From positions 1 through 13,118 of the forward strand of contig CAZUVQ010000051.1 in assembly GCA_964623915.1 (NCBI GenBank): 13,118 nucleotides of DNA. Direction: 5' to 3'. The notes below the pieces were generated by a model. The model saw only the letters and a list, made by a program, of their open reading frames with translations, searched no databases and was not told the DNA's origin. The position numbers and the translations under genes were made by a program. The stretch comes from CAZUVQ01 sp964623915. Lineage in GTDB: Bacteria; Bacillota; Clostridia; UMGS1883; UMGS1540. The first letter of the stretch is position 1. Every line of letters starts with the position of its first letter. Below are positions 1-7,520 of the stretch, piece after piece.

Positions 1-2
1 AA

Positions 3-18
3 CCTCCGAGCGTTTTTT
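3..18 (-). terminator. possible half of a terminator cut by the window edge
   Basis: A GC-rich arm (3-12, CCTCCGAGCG) is followed on the plus strand by six T. It lies 26 bases past the stop of the V-ATPase K gene. If the matching arm lies just outside the window, this would be a bidirectional hairpin terminator closing the V-ATPase operon. Only one arm is visible, so this is inference. Confidence 0.3.
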
Positions 19-43
19 CGTTATGCAATTAATACAAATTTAT

Positions 44-481
44 TTACTGCAACAAAAGTAAGCCGAAAACAAGCGTGAACAAAGCAACAGTTTCAACAAT
101 ACCGATTACTATGAAATAGTTTGCTGTACCCTTACCTGTTTCACCCAGAGCATCAGCCGCTGCTGCGGAAACCTTACCTTGAAACCAAGCAGATAAACCA
201 ATTGCTGCGCCTGCAAAAATGCCTACAAGCATACACAGCAGAGCAGATGCTGTTCCTGATGCGAAAGAACTACGAATAAAGTTCATAAGCAAAAAGCCAT
301 AAATTGTCTGCGTTAGTGGTGCGCCTGAAAATGCAACCATCATAAATGGTGCGGGCTTACTGTTTGCATAACACTTTTTCCATGCCCCGACAGAAGCAAG
401 TGAAGCACATCCTGCACCGAAAGCAGAACCTACAGCCGATAATCCTAAAGCACATGCCATACCAATAAATTGAATTTCCAT
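44..481 (-). CDS. ntpK: V-type ATPase subunit K (membrane rotor proteolipid)
   Basis: This 145-residue hydrophobic protein forms the membrane rotor ring that carries ions past subunit I. It has four predicted membrane helices arranged as two homologous hairpins, the duplicated form typical of V-type rotor subunits. The ion-binding glutamate is E130 in IGIVETVALF. T57 and Q58 (PLTQTIYG) and Q101 (FQGKV) line up with T64, Q65 and Q110, which with E139 bind Na+ in the Enterococcus hirae NtpK ring. This points to Na+ coupling, by hand alignment only. A strong ribosome binding site (CAGGAGG) precedes the ATG at 481. The gene follows subunit I by 16 bases and is the last gene of the operon in the window. 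Identity is secure; ion specificity is inference. Confidence 0.93.
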   Translation of the reverse strand: MEIQFIGMACALGLSAVGSAFGAGCASLASVGAWKKCYANSKPAPFMMVAFSGAPLTQTIYGFLLMNFIRSSFASGTASALLCMLVGIFAGAAIGLSAWFQGKVSAAAADALGETGKGTANYFIVIGIVETVALFTLVFGLLLLQ

Positions 482-497
482 AACATCCTCCTGAATA

Positions 498-2324
498 TTA
501 ATTATTTTTATTTTTTATCTTACGAAACGGTTCATACGATACGCCCGTCCACTCCATTCCAAGCTGGCCGGAAAACTCCAAAAGATTAAGTCTTACACCG
601 TGGACAACAACTGATAAGAAGCCCATAACTATGTTTAATAGATGACCAATTACCATAATCACAATTCCTACAATAACAAGTGCACCGCTGAAGCCTGATG
701 CCATATCATTAAAACTTTGTGCAATGGCAAGTGAGGCCATTCCTACCGCAAAAAGTCTAATATAGCTCATTATATTACCAAATGCAGATATGGTATTAAG
801 GAAAATTGTAAAAGTATTTCCAAGTCCTGCTTTAAGACCTTGCATAAACGTTTTGCCGGGTTCCATGCCACCAAAAGCAACAACCATAATAAATCCTATA
901 CCAACAACCGTTCCTGCAACAGCTAAATTTATATTCTCTCCTATTACAAGGTTTAAAACTATAAAATATAGCGCCGATATTGAGAAAAGCCATCCGACAT
1001 CGCTGAGCCAGCTTAGATTTCTATCTGTGATTTTGCGTCTGATATTCATAATACAAGCAAGTGCCAACTGAATTACGCCAATGCTAAAGCAGAACTTCAT
1101 AACATTGTTTTGAACTGCATTTGTCTCCACATTAAAATACTGTGGATAGTTAGCTATGCTTGGTATGACAAGAGCTTTTAAGAATGGTACATTCATTGCC
1201 CCTTCAAATCCGAACCAAGCACCTGTGACAGCACCCCATATAACGGTTGCAACAGATAACAAATAAAGCAAAAGTGTCATATTGGTCGTCTTTTTTGTCT
1301 TAATGTTAAATATAATCGTACCGGTTAGAAATACTCCTCCATAGCCCGCATCACCGATTATCATTGCAAAAAACAGTGTAAAAAACGCTAAAAACCAAAA
1401 GGAAATATCGTATTCCCTATATCCCGGTACAACACCTAAGATATCAAAGATTGGTTTAATAAGTGCAGTTAATTTTCCATGACGAATTTTCGTTGGAACA
1501 TGAACATCACCATCTTCGATGTCACTGATAAGCCAAGCACAATTTTGTTCTTTTAGAGCACTTTCAAATTTATCTGTTTCAGTTTCAGGGATATATCCAC
1601 TTATCCAAATAAGTTTTTCGTCATGCTTGAGTGTTTCTTTTGCAGATGAATATTCAGCATCGTTTTCTGCTTTTAAAAGCTGGTAAGAATAACTTTTTAA
1701 ATACTTTGCAGCGCCTTTTAATATTTTGTCACATTCTAAAAGTTCACGATCGCAATTTTCCATCTCTTCATTTAATTGAGTCGGTCCTTTTTCCCCAACT
1801 ACAAACTCAATTGCACCGAAAGAGTCGTCAAGTTTTCCGATAACCGCAACAGTATCCATCTTTTCAACAGTTTTTAGGTGCACAAACTGTATGTTTTCAT
1901 CCTGAAGAATTGACTTATATGACTTTTTATCAAGTCTGTAAAAGTGAAGGTTTACATTATCGGGAAGCTCCTTTATCATATCTGAATCAAAATTCCCCCA
2001 GGGTTTTAATCTTTCAATTTCCTGCATTAGCCCTGTTCTTTTACTGCTAAGCACGGACTTCCTTTCAAGTGCCGATATTGAAGCCTGGTATATGCTTTCA
2101 AACTCTTCGTTTGATAGGTTATCCGTAAAGGCTTCATCTTCCTCTAAATAATCTTTTAGTTCAAGCATGAGCTTGGATATTATCGAAAGCCTTTCCAAAA
2201 ATACTGTATCTGCAGCTTTTCTTTCCGCAATATGCAATATTCCAAGCTCACGCAGACTTGTCAGCAATTCTTCTTTGTGTATATCTTGCGAAACAACACA
2301 GACGGCTTTCATTTTTTCAATCAT
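498..2324 (-). CDS. ntpI: V-type ATPase subunit I (a-type membrane stator subunit)
   Basis: This 608-residue protein forms the ion half-channels against the K ring and links the peripheral stalk to the membrane. Residues 1 to about 300 are a soluble, charged domain with helical stretches. From about 308 on there are roughly seven or eight membrane segments. R523 in SYIRLFAVGMAS matches the essential arginine of the family (R735 of the yeast a subunit), and R578 in HGVRLNLLEFSG matches yeast R799. The length is slightly below the 640-660 residues common in the family. The start overlaps the subunit D stop as ATGA (2321-2324), indicating translational coupling, with GGGGGCGAGGG as ribosome binding site. 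All sequence left of the first N gap may come from a different locus than the right part. Confidence 0.95.
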   Translation of the reverse strand: MIEKMKAVCVVSQDIHKEELLTSLRELGILHIAERKAADTVFLERLSIISKLMLELKDYLEEDEAFTDNLSNEEFESIYQASISALERKSVLSSKRTGLMQEIERLKPWGNFDSDMIKELPDNVNLHFYRLDKKSYKSILQDENIQFVHLKTVEKMDTVAVIGKLDDSFGAIEFVVGEKGPTQLNEEMENCDRELLECDKILKGAAKYLKSYSYQLLKAENDAEYSSAKETLKHDEKLIWISGYIPETETDKFESALKEQNCAWLISDIEDGDVHVPTKIRHGKLTALIKPIFDILGVVPGYREYDISFWFLAFFTLFFAMIIGDAGYGGVFLTGTIIFNIKTKKTTNMTLLLYLLSVATVIWGAVTGAWFGFEGAMNVPFLKALVIPSIANYPQYFNVETNAVQNNVMKFCFSIGVIQLALACIMNIRRKITDRNLSWLSDVGWLFSISALYFIVLNLVIGENINLAVAGTVVGIGFIMVVAFGGMEPGKTFMQGLKAGLGNTFTIFLNTISAFGNIMSYIRLFAVGMASLAIAQSFNDMASGFSGALVIVGIVIMVIGHLLNIVMGFLSVVVHGVRLNLLEFSGQLGMEWTGVSYEPFRKIKNKNN

Positions 2325-2938
2325 ACCCTCGCCCCCTGTCTTTTACTTTTTGCAATTTTACCTCGAACAACAGCACTTGTCTGTTGGTCGCCAAGATATA
2401 TTTCTATAACTCTTATATTTTCATTTGCTTCAGGAATTTTTACCTTTTCAAAAAGGTTTACTCTTTGGGAGGTTGAACGAAGTTCTCGGTTTAAAAGCTC
2501 AATCTGCTTTTTTAATGTTTGAAGTAAAACCTTAAGTCTTGATATTTCTCGCATTCTAACAAGAGCTTCATCTACCCAAAGTGGGTAATTCTCTACATCA
2601 TAGGTAATTTTTTCAAAAGTCAATTCCTCAAACACAGGTACTATAATGCCTGCAATATTACTATTTGAGCAAATAACCTTATCAGGCCTTACCAAGTTTT
2701 CTATTTTCAAATTTCTATTAAAAGAAACATTCTCTGAAAATACAGCAACCCAATCATCCAAACCATTTACCACATTTTCATATTCTTCCTCTTTTTGCGT
2801 GGCTTCTGATATAACCTTCATAATTACCATTTGAAGCTGTTGTTTTTTTAGTTGCAACGTTGGAAGATATCTTTCAAACTGCTTTAAATTATCTTTTTGC
2901 TTTTTTAATTCATTTTTTGTTAATTTTACATTTGTCAT
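2321..2938 (-). CDS. ntpD: V-type ATPase subunit D (central stalk)
   Basis: The protein (205 residues) is the central-stalk rotor shaft that transmits rotation from the A3B3 head to the K ring. The N-terminus (MTNVKLTKNELKKQKDNL) and the following helix are typical of the family. Two long charged helices, about residues 5-60 and 125-180, would form the antiparallel coiled coil. The length fits the usual 200-215. The ATG at 2938 is 15 bases after the subunit B stop. A nearby alternative ATG (GATGATATG) meets a stop at once, so this start is preferred. The ribosome binding site is weak (GGACGGG). No F subunit gene, the usual partner of D in the stalk, is present in the operon. Confidence 0.93.
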   Translation of the reverse strand: MTNVKLTKNELKKQKDNLKQFERYLPTLQLKKQQLQMVIMKVISEATQKEEEYENVVNGLDDWVAVFSENVSFNRNLKIENLVRPDKVICSNSNIAGIIVPVFEELTFEKITYDVENYPLWVDEALVRMREISRLKVLLQTLKKQIELLNRELRSTSQRVNLFEKVKIPEANENIRVIEIYLGDQQTSAVVRGKIAKSKRQGARV

Positions 2939-2953
2939 ATCATCGCCCGTCCA

Positions 2954-4325
2954 TCAATTCATATTAAGGTCTTTGGGCCATCTTTCTTTAATAAGGTTAG
3001 TCTTAAGACCTGTTTCATTGGGGTCAAAGCACTCTGAGAGAATTTCCCATCCTAAGTCAAGTGCATCCTCAAGTGGAATGTTAACACGCAAATCCATTAA
3101 TTTGGATTCGAATAAGTCACCGTATTTAAGAAGTTTTTCATCCCATTCACTCATTAAAAATCCCATGGATTTCTTCTCAAGAGTTTCTTTATATGCACTG
3201 TATAGCTTAATCATGCAGTCCATTAAGGCACGATGATCATCTCTTGTATCACCATTAACATTTTGCTTAAGTCTTGATAGAGAACCGAATGGCGCTATTC
3301 TGCCATTTTTAAGATAATACTGTCCTTCTGTGATATAGCCTGTGTTATCAGGAACAGGGTGAGTAACATCATCACCAGGCATTGTTGTTACAGCTAAAAT
3401 AGTAACAGAACCAGCATTATCAAAATCAACAGCCTTTTCATATCTACTAGCTAACTGTGAATACAAATCTNNNNNNNNNNACTGAACCGGAATCCTCAAA
3501 TGCAACTGCCTTTTCATAACGAGCTGCAAGACAGCTATATAAATCACCGGGATATCCACGATTGGATGGAACCTGTTCCATTGTGATAGCAGTTTCTTTT
3601 TGTGCATCGGCATAGTTTGTCATATCTGTAAGAAGAACTAAAACTTTTTTGCCGTCAAGTGCAAATTTTTCTGCTACAGCCAGCGCCATATCAGGAACAA
3701 GAGTACATTCAACAGTTGGATCTGATGCTGTATGAACAAACATAACTGTACGGCGCATAGCCCCGCTTTTTTCAAGAGTTTCACGGAAGATTAAATAATC
3801 GTCATACTTAAGTCCCATACCACCAAGAACAATAACATCTACCTCTGTCTGCATGGCTATTCGTGCAAGAAGTTCATTGTATGGTTCTCCTGATGATGAG
3901 AAAATCGGTAGTTTTTGGCTTTCAACAAGTGTGTTAAACACATCAATCATCGGAATACCTGTTCTAATCATATTCTTCGGTACAACCCTACGTGCAGGAT
4001 TTACTGATGGTCCGCCGATAGGTATCATATTTTCAGTTAGTGCAGGACCATTATCTCTTGGTACACCTGCTCCGTTAAATACACGACCTAAAAGATGGTC
4101 GGAATAAGACACCATCATAGATTTTCCGAGAAATTTAACCGAATCGGTGGTACTTACGCCTTGAGTACCTGCAAAAACCTGCAAATAAACAATATCATTA
4201 TCAAGTTTAATTACGTTAGCATAGCTCTTACCGACAAGTGCCAAATCACCATTACGAACTCCTGTGGCTCTTACGGTAATAACATTACCAACAATTGATT
4301 CTATCTTTGTATAAATTTTTTGCAT
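2954..4325 (-). CDS. ntpB: V-type ATPase subunit B (non-catalytic), interrupted by an N gap
   Basis: Subunit B alternates with A in the hexameric head and completes the nucleotide sites without hydrolysing ATP. The N-terminal part reads 4325 to 3481 (281 residues). It includes the degenerate P-loop region (SSSGEPYNELLARI, about 143-156) expected for a B subunit. The C-terminal part reads from 3469 to the stop at 2954 and holds TTMPGDDVTHPVPDNTGYIT. The parts lie in different frames because the ten N have arbitrary length. Both encode the DLYS..GS segment, so one copy is surplus. Removing it gives one protein of about 431 residues, a normal length for the DUF2764-type V-ATPases. The ribosome binding site AAGAGGTG lies 10 bases after the A stop. 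The surplus copy differs in 6 of 21 residues, so this gene is chimeric as assembled. Confidence 0.9.
3405..3545 (-). other. assembly gap flanked by two non-identical copies of one gene segment
   Basis: Ten N occupy 3471-3480. The 65 bases at 3481-3545 and the 65 bases at 3405-3469 encode the same subunit B segment, starting DLYS and ending GS, in different frames. By hand count they match at 43 of 65 bases and 15 of 21 residues. This is an unmerged overlap between two contigs of different origin and not a genuine tandem duplication, because the protein has normal length when one copy is dropped. Confidence 0.85.
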
Positions 4326-4335
4326 AATACACCTC

Positions 4336-6066
4336 TTAATTGCAAGATTTTGACTTGTAAAGATTTAGAATAATTTCTTCTTGCATATCGAATCTCTCTG
4401 TCTCAAATACTATGGTGTGCCAATCAAGAAGTTGTTGACGCAACTCATTGAAAAACATACGAATTTCATTTTTATCTTTCAAACTATATGAACGTGTAAT
4501 AATATCATACATAACATTAAATTCACGGATTTGTCTTTCCGGGCTACATGCAGCATCGACCTCGTCAAATGAGTTTTGTTGAAGATATGCAGCGTCTAAA
4601 AGTTCACCCTTTTGGTAAATGATATAATCTTCCAAAGAAGTACCCTCTTCGCCAATTACCATCATCATTTGATTGATTTCGGTACTTCTTACTAAAATAT
4701 TACGTGCCTTTTCTACTTTGTTAGCATCTACGATACCTTTGTATTTTGACCATGAATCAATTGGATGAATGGACGGATATTTTCTTGCATCTGAACGCTC
4801 ACGGGATAGTCCGTGAAAAGCACCTACAACCTTTAGTGTCGCCTGAGTAACCGGTTCTTCAAAGTTACCTCCTGCAGGAGATACAGTACCACCAATTGTT
4901 ACAGATGCAATTTCGCCACTATGAAGTTTTACTTTACCGGCTCTTTCATAGAAAGAAGCAATTACAGATTCAAGATATGCAGGAAATGCTTCATCTCCCG
5001 GTATTTCTTCAAGTCTACCACTCATTTCACGCATTGCCTGTGCCCAACGTGATGTAGAATCTGCAAGCATCAATACAGAAAGTCCCATTTGCCTGAAATA
5101 TTCTGCCATAGTAATGCCTGTATATACTGAGGCTTCACGAGAAGCAACCGGCATTGAAGATGTATTACAAATAATAATTGTTCTCTCCATAAGAGAACGG
5201 CCTGTCCTCGGATCAACAAGTTCAGGAAATTCTTTTAAGACCTCAACTACTTCACCGGCACGTTCTCCGCAAGCTGCAATAATAACAACATCAACTTCGC
5301 TGTTCTTTGCTTCCATATGCTGAAGGACCGTCTTTCCAGCTCCAAAAGGTCCCGGAACGCAGAATGTTCCGCCTTTTGCAATAGGAAGAAATGTATCAAT
5401 TGAGCGAATTTTTGTTATAAGTGTTTCATCAGGTTTAAGTCTCTCTGCATAGCATGTGATCGGCTTTTTTATCGGCCATGAAAAAACCATAGAAAGTGAT
5501 TCTTTATTTCCTTTTCTGTCCTTTATAACTGCGATTTCACTTCGAACATTATATGGCCCTTTAGATACTATTGATTCAACAGTCCAATCCTCGTCAGAAA
5601 AACCAAAAGGAACCATTATTCTATGTTGAAACATACCCTCCGGCACAGTTCCTATCGCATCTCCGGGACGAACGAAATCTCCCACAGAAATGCTCGGAGT
5701 AAATTCCCAATCTTTATCAGGAATCGGATTTAAGTATACTCCACGTTCAAGAAAATATCCACACTGCTTTGCAAGATTTGGAAGTGGATTTTGAAGACCA
5801 TCATAAATCTGGGTAAGAAGACCCGGGCCAAGCTCTACACTCATAAGCTCACCCGTAAATTCTACCTTATCACCGACCTTTATCCCGTCTGTCATTTCAT
5901 AAACCTGCATATCAGCGATACCATCGTTAATACGAATAACTTCGCCTTTCAGTCTTTTATCATCAGCAAGTACGTAACCAACCTCATTCTTTTTAATAGA
6001 ACCGTCAATATGAACAGACACAAGGTTTCCATTTACACCTTTTACAGTTCCGGTTATATATTCCAT
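4336..6066 (-). CDS. ntpA: V-type ATPase subunit A (catalytic ATPase)
   Basis: This 576-residue catalytic subunit hydrolyses ATP (or makes it when run in reverse) in the cytoplasmic head. The P-loop GPFGAGKT lies at 239-246. The catalytic glutamate is expected in CGERAGE at about 268. The Walker B region is VLMLADSTSRWAQA, about 331-344. The non-homologous insert before the P-loop, a hallmark that separates A from F-type beta subunits, is present at about 110-200. Length matches the family (about 575-600). The ATG at 6066 is 5 bases after the DUF2764 stop, with CAGGAG overlapping the end of that gene. The gene is intact with no unusual features. Confidence 0.97.
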   Translation of the reverse strand: MEYITGTVKGVNGNLVSVHIDGSIKKNEVGYVLADDKRLKGEVIRINDGIADMQVYEMTDGIKVGDKVEFTGELMSVELGPGLLTQIYDGLQNPLPNLAKQCGYFLERGVYLNPIPDKDWEFTPSISVGDFVRPGDAIGTVPEGMFQHRIMVPFGFSDEDWTVESIVSKGPYNVRSEIAVIKDRKGNKESLSMVFSWPIKKPITCYAERLKPDETLITKIRSIDTFLPIAKGGTFCVPGPFGAGKTVLQHMEAKNSEVDVVIIAACGERAGEVVEVLKEFPELVDPRTGRSLMERTIIICNTSSMPVASREASVYTGITMAEYFRQMGLSVLMLADSTSRWAQAMREMSGRLEEIPGDEAFPAYLESVIASFYERAGKVKLHSGEIASVTIGGTVSPAGGNFEEPVTQATLKVVGAFHGLSRERSDARKYPSIHPIDSWSKYKGIVDANKVEKARNILVRSTEINQMMMVIGEEGTSLEDYIIYQKGELLDAAYLQQNSFDEVDAACSPERQIREFNVMYDIITRSYSLKDKNEIRMFFNELRQQLLDWHTIVFETERFDMQEEIILNLYKSKSCN

Positions 6067-6071
6067 TTATT

Positions 6072-6599
6072 TCACTCCTGTTCCATGCTCATAATTTGCT
6101 CTTCTAATTTATCTATAATGCGATTAAATTCCTTCTTACCATTTTCGTGATTAAAGATTCTTTTTCTTTCAAGAAGTTTTAGTTTAAGAGCATATCCCAA
6201 AAGAGCATAATCATCAAAATAATGTGTACCTATAAGCTCATCCAATTTTTGAAACTCTAAAGAAAGAAGTGTTTCTTCAGCATAAAGAGGATTTTTATTA
6301 TTCATTGCTGACGATATAACCTTAGTTATACTTTCATCTCTTTGATTTGGCACCTGAGTTTTTATGCCCAATCGCTGATTGCGCCTATATGTTAATTCTT
6401 TTTTAAAAGCACCATAAAATTCTGCCCACTCTGAAATTAAAGGTCCTTCAGTTGATAACACGGATAAATTTTGCAAAATCTCGAATTTAGAATCGCTTAC
6501 ATTATCGCGACACAAGTCAAGAAACTGACTATAGCTTATGGGTATCTCTCCGTCTGCCTTTAACATTGGTAAGCTCGAAATTAAATAATAATAAGCCAT
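6072..6599 (-). CDS. DUF2764 family V-ATPase operon protein (possible C-subunit equivalent)
   Basis: A 175-residue, mostly helical, soluble protein beginning MAYYYLISSLPMLK, a start characteristic of the DUF2764 proteins that sit between E and A in bacterial V-ATPase operons of spirochaetes, chlamydiae and Bacteroidetes. It has been suggested to replace subunit C (the socket between central stalk and K ring), since these operons lack a recognisable C gene. The position fits here: E ends 13 bases upstream and A starts 5 bases downstream. No enzymatic motif is visible. The C-terminal third (about 130-175) is lysine- and glutamate-rich and probably helical. Family assignment is by the N-terminus, length and context; function is inference. 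Confidence 0.8.
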   Translation of the reverse strand: MAYYYLISSLPMLKADGEIPISYSQFLDLCRDNVSDSKFEILQNLSVLSTEGPLISEWAEFYGAFKKELTYRRNQRLGIKTQVPNQRDESITKVISSAMNNKNPLYAEETLLSLEFQKLDELIGTHYFDDYALLGYALKLKLLERKRIFNHENGKKEFNRIIDKLEEQIMSMEQE

Positions 6600-6612
6600 T
6601 CTTATCCCTCAC

Positions 6613-7173
6613 TTAAAATGTTATTTCAGGAAAAAACGGCAAGAGCATTTTTTCAAGTTCCTCATCTGAGCAATCAAAATATCCGGAACCGTCTTTTTGT
6701 GCCAATCTAAATCCTACACGCACATTGGGATTTGCTTTAATTTCAAGTCCGGCTTGTATTTTTTCTGCAAGCTCGCCCTTTAGTCCTTCTGTGATTTCTG
6801 CTATCTCTGCAATATAATTTGATGCATCTTCACCGTTTAAAGCAGCTATAATAAGTTTCGCCAAGGTTTCTTCTTTAACGGTTTTAGAAATGTCTGCTTC
6901 CAATAATTTTTCAAACTCAGACTGAACAGAATTTTTAAAAAAGAGCATTGCATCTCGTTTTGCATGTTCTACGGATGTTTTTGCACTCTCTTTCATAGTC
7001 TCAATTTCATTTTCGGCTTTTTTAAGTATAGAATCTGCCTCAGCATGAGCTTTCGAAACAATAGATTCTGCATTTCTTTTAGCTTCCTCGATTATTCTTT
7101 CAGCTTCTGTTTGTGCGGCGTCAACGCCTTCTTTTTTTATAGCAGAAACTAAATCTTGAATTTGCATTTCCAT
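6613..7173 (-). CDS. ntpE: V-type ATPase subunit E (peripheral stalk)
   Basis: The protein (186 residues) is a peripheral-stalk subunit that holds the A3B3 head still against rotation. Residues about 8-75 are rich in A, E and K with regular hydrophobic spacing (EAERIIEEAKRNAESIVSKA), the long N-terminal helix that normally pairs with a G/H subunit. The C-terminal part is the globular head-binding domain. This is the first gene of the operon, with its start about 120 bases downstream of the promoter at 7300-7328. The ribosome binding site AAGGAATGGAG precedes ATG 7173; a second in-frame ATG two codons later is possible. No G/H partner gene is seen in the window. Confidence 0.9.
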   Translation of the reverse strand: MEMQIQDLVSAIKKEGVDAAQTEAERIIEEAKRNAESIVSKAHAEADSILKKAENEIETMKESAKTSVEHAKRDAMLFFKNSVQSEFEKLLEADISKTVKEETLAKLIIAALNGEDASNYIAEIAEITEGLKGELAEKIQAGLEIKANPNVRVGFRLAQKDGSGYFDCSDEELEKMLLPFFPEITF

Positions 7174-7213
7174 AATTAAATCTCCATTCCTTATTAGTAC
7201 GATGATTTATATA

Positions 7214-7297
7214 TTATTTCATCAATTTGCTAATTTGGGTAACATCGGCTATAACCAATAATACCATTTCTTTTTGTAGTGGTAATTCTTTAAACAT
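7214..7297 (-). CDS. possible 27-codon leader ORF before the V-ATPase operon
   Basis: An open frame from ATG 7297 to TAA 7214 encodes MFKELPLQKEMVLLVIADVT and seven more residues. It lies between the V-ATPase promoter and subunit E. The ATG is only 3 bases past the -10 box, so the resident transcript would start at or after it. Transcripts from farther upstream would contain it. No ribosome binding site precedes it. An internal ATG at codon 11 (MVLLVIADVTQISKLMK) is possible and vaguely resembles the first strand of PII-like proteins. It could be chance. Confidence 0.2.
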   Translation of the reverse strand: MFKELPLQKEMVLLVIADVTQISKLMK

Positions 7298-7299
7298 AC

Positions 7300-7328
7300 A
7301 TTATATATCTATATAATATATTTGTCAA
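7300..7328 (-). promoter_or_regulatory. consensus promoter of the V-ATPase operon
   Basis: On the minus strand there is an exact TTGACA (7328-7323), a 17-base spacer and an exact TATAAT (7305-7300). Transcription would start near 7293, giving a leader of about 120 bases before subunit E. This is a full housekeeping-sigma consensus, so strong constitutive expression is likely unless something binds over it. Confidence 0.88.
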
Positions 7329-7332
7329 GAAC

Positions 7333-7358
7333 GATAATGCAAGTATTATAAGGGTGTC
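7333..7358 (+). repeat. 26-bp target site duplication, left copy
   Basis: These 26 bases (starting GATAATGCAAG, ending GGGTGTC) recur exactly at 8542-8567. They abut the insertion sequence precisely on both sides; the first bases outside the pair differ. A duplication this long fits IS1202-group transposition. Confidence 0.9.
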
Positions 7359-7372
7359 TGTTGAAGTGTCAA
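7345..7372 (-). promoter_or_regulatory. hybrid promoter formed at the insertion sequence junction
   Basis: On the minus strand TTGACA (7372-7367) lies inside the left terminal inverted repeat. It is followed by 16 bases and then TATAAT (7350-7345), which lies in the target duplication. Both hexamers match consensus. It points out of the element into the V-ATPase operon, about 45 bases upstream of the resident promoter. At the other copy of the duplication the same TATAAT has only a weak -35 (4 of 6 matches at an 18-base spacer), so the insertion supplied the good -35. Confidence 0.6.
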
Positions 7373-7410
7373 ACATAGGTTACACATTTGCAATTAAAAC
7401 CTCTTGCCCT

Positions 7411-7461
7411 TGTCAAGGGTAGGGTGGAGATTTGCAAAGCAAATACTACTCGACCTTGACA
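7411..7461 (-). other. nested hairpins between transposase stop and IS left end
   Basis: TTGTCAAGG (from 7412) and CCTTGACAA (from about 7453) form inverted arms around a smaller hairpin ATTTGC-AAA-GCAAAT. CCCTTGTCAAGGG is itself nearly palindromic. This non-coding stretch probably folds in RNA, at the 3' end of the transposase message or in transcripts passing toward the V-ATPase operon. A role as terminator or end-binding site is inference; there is no clear U-run. Confidence 0.4.
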
Positions 7462-7485
7462 ACGAACCAATGATATAATGGTCAT

Positions 7486-7513
7486 GGCGCTTAGCAGTTT
7501 TATGCTAAGTGCC
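7486..7513 (-). terminator. hairpin 8 bases past the transposase stop
   Basis: An 11-bp stem with one mismatch (GGCGCTTAGCA at 7486-7496, TGCTAAGTGCC at 7503-7513) and a 6-base loop. It lies just downstream of the transposase stop. There is no T-run after it, so it may stabilise the message end more than terminate it, and may limit read-through into the V-ATPase operon. Confidence 0.45.
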
Positions 7514-7520
7514 TAAATAC

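Noticed and set aside
790..1071. Plus-strand frames opposite the V-ATPase genes
   Set aside because: They are antisense shadows of strongly recognised genes, without ribosome binding sites or family features.
3471..3613. Minus-strand ATG at 3613 giving a 219-residue protein
   Set aside because: Its first 40 or so residues are out-of-frame translation of subunit B continued through the N gap. The real protein is the spliced B subunit.
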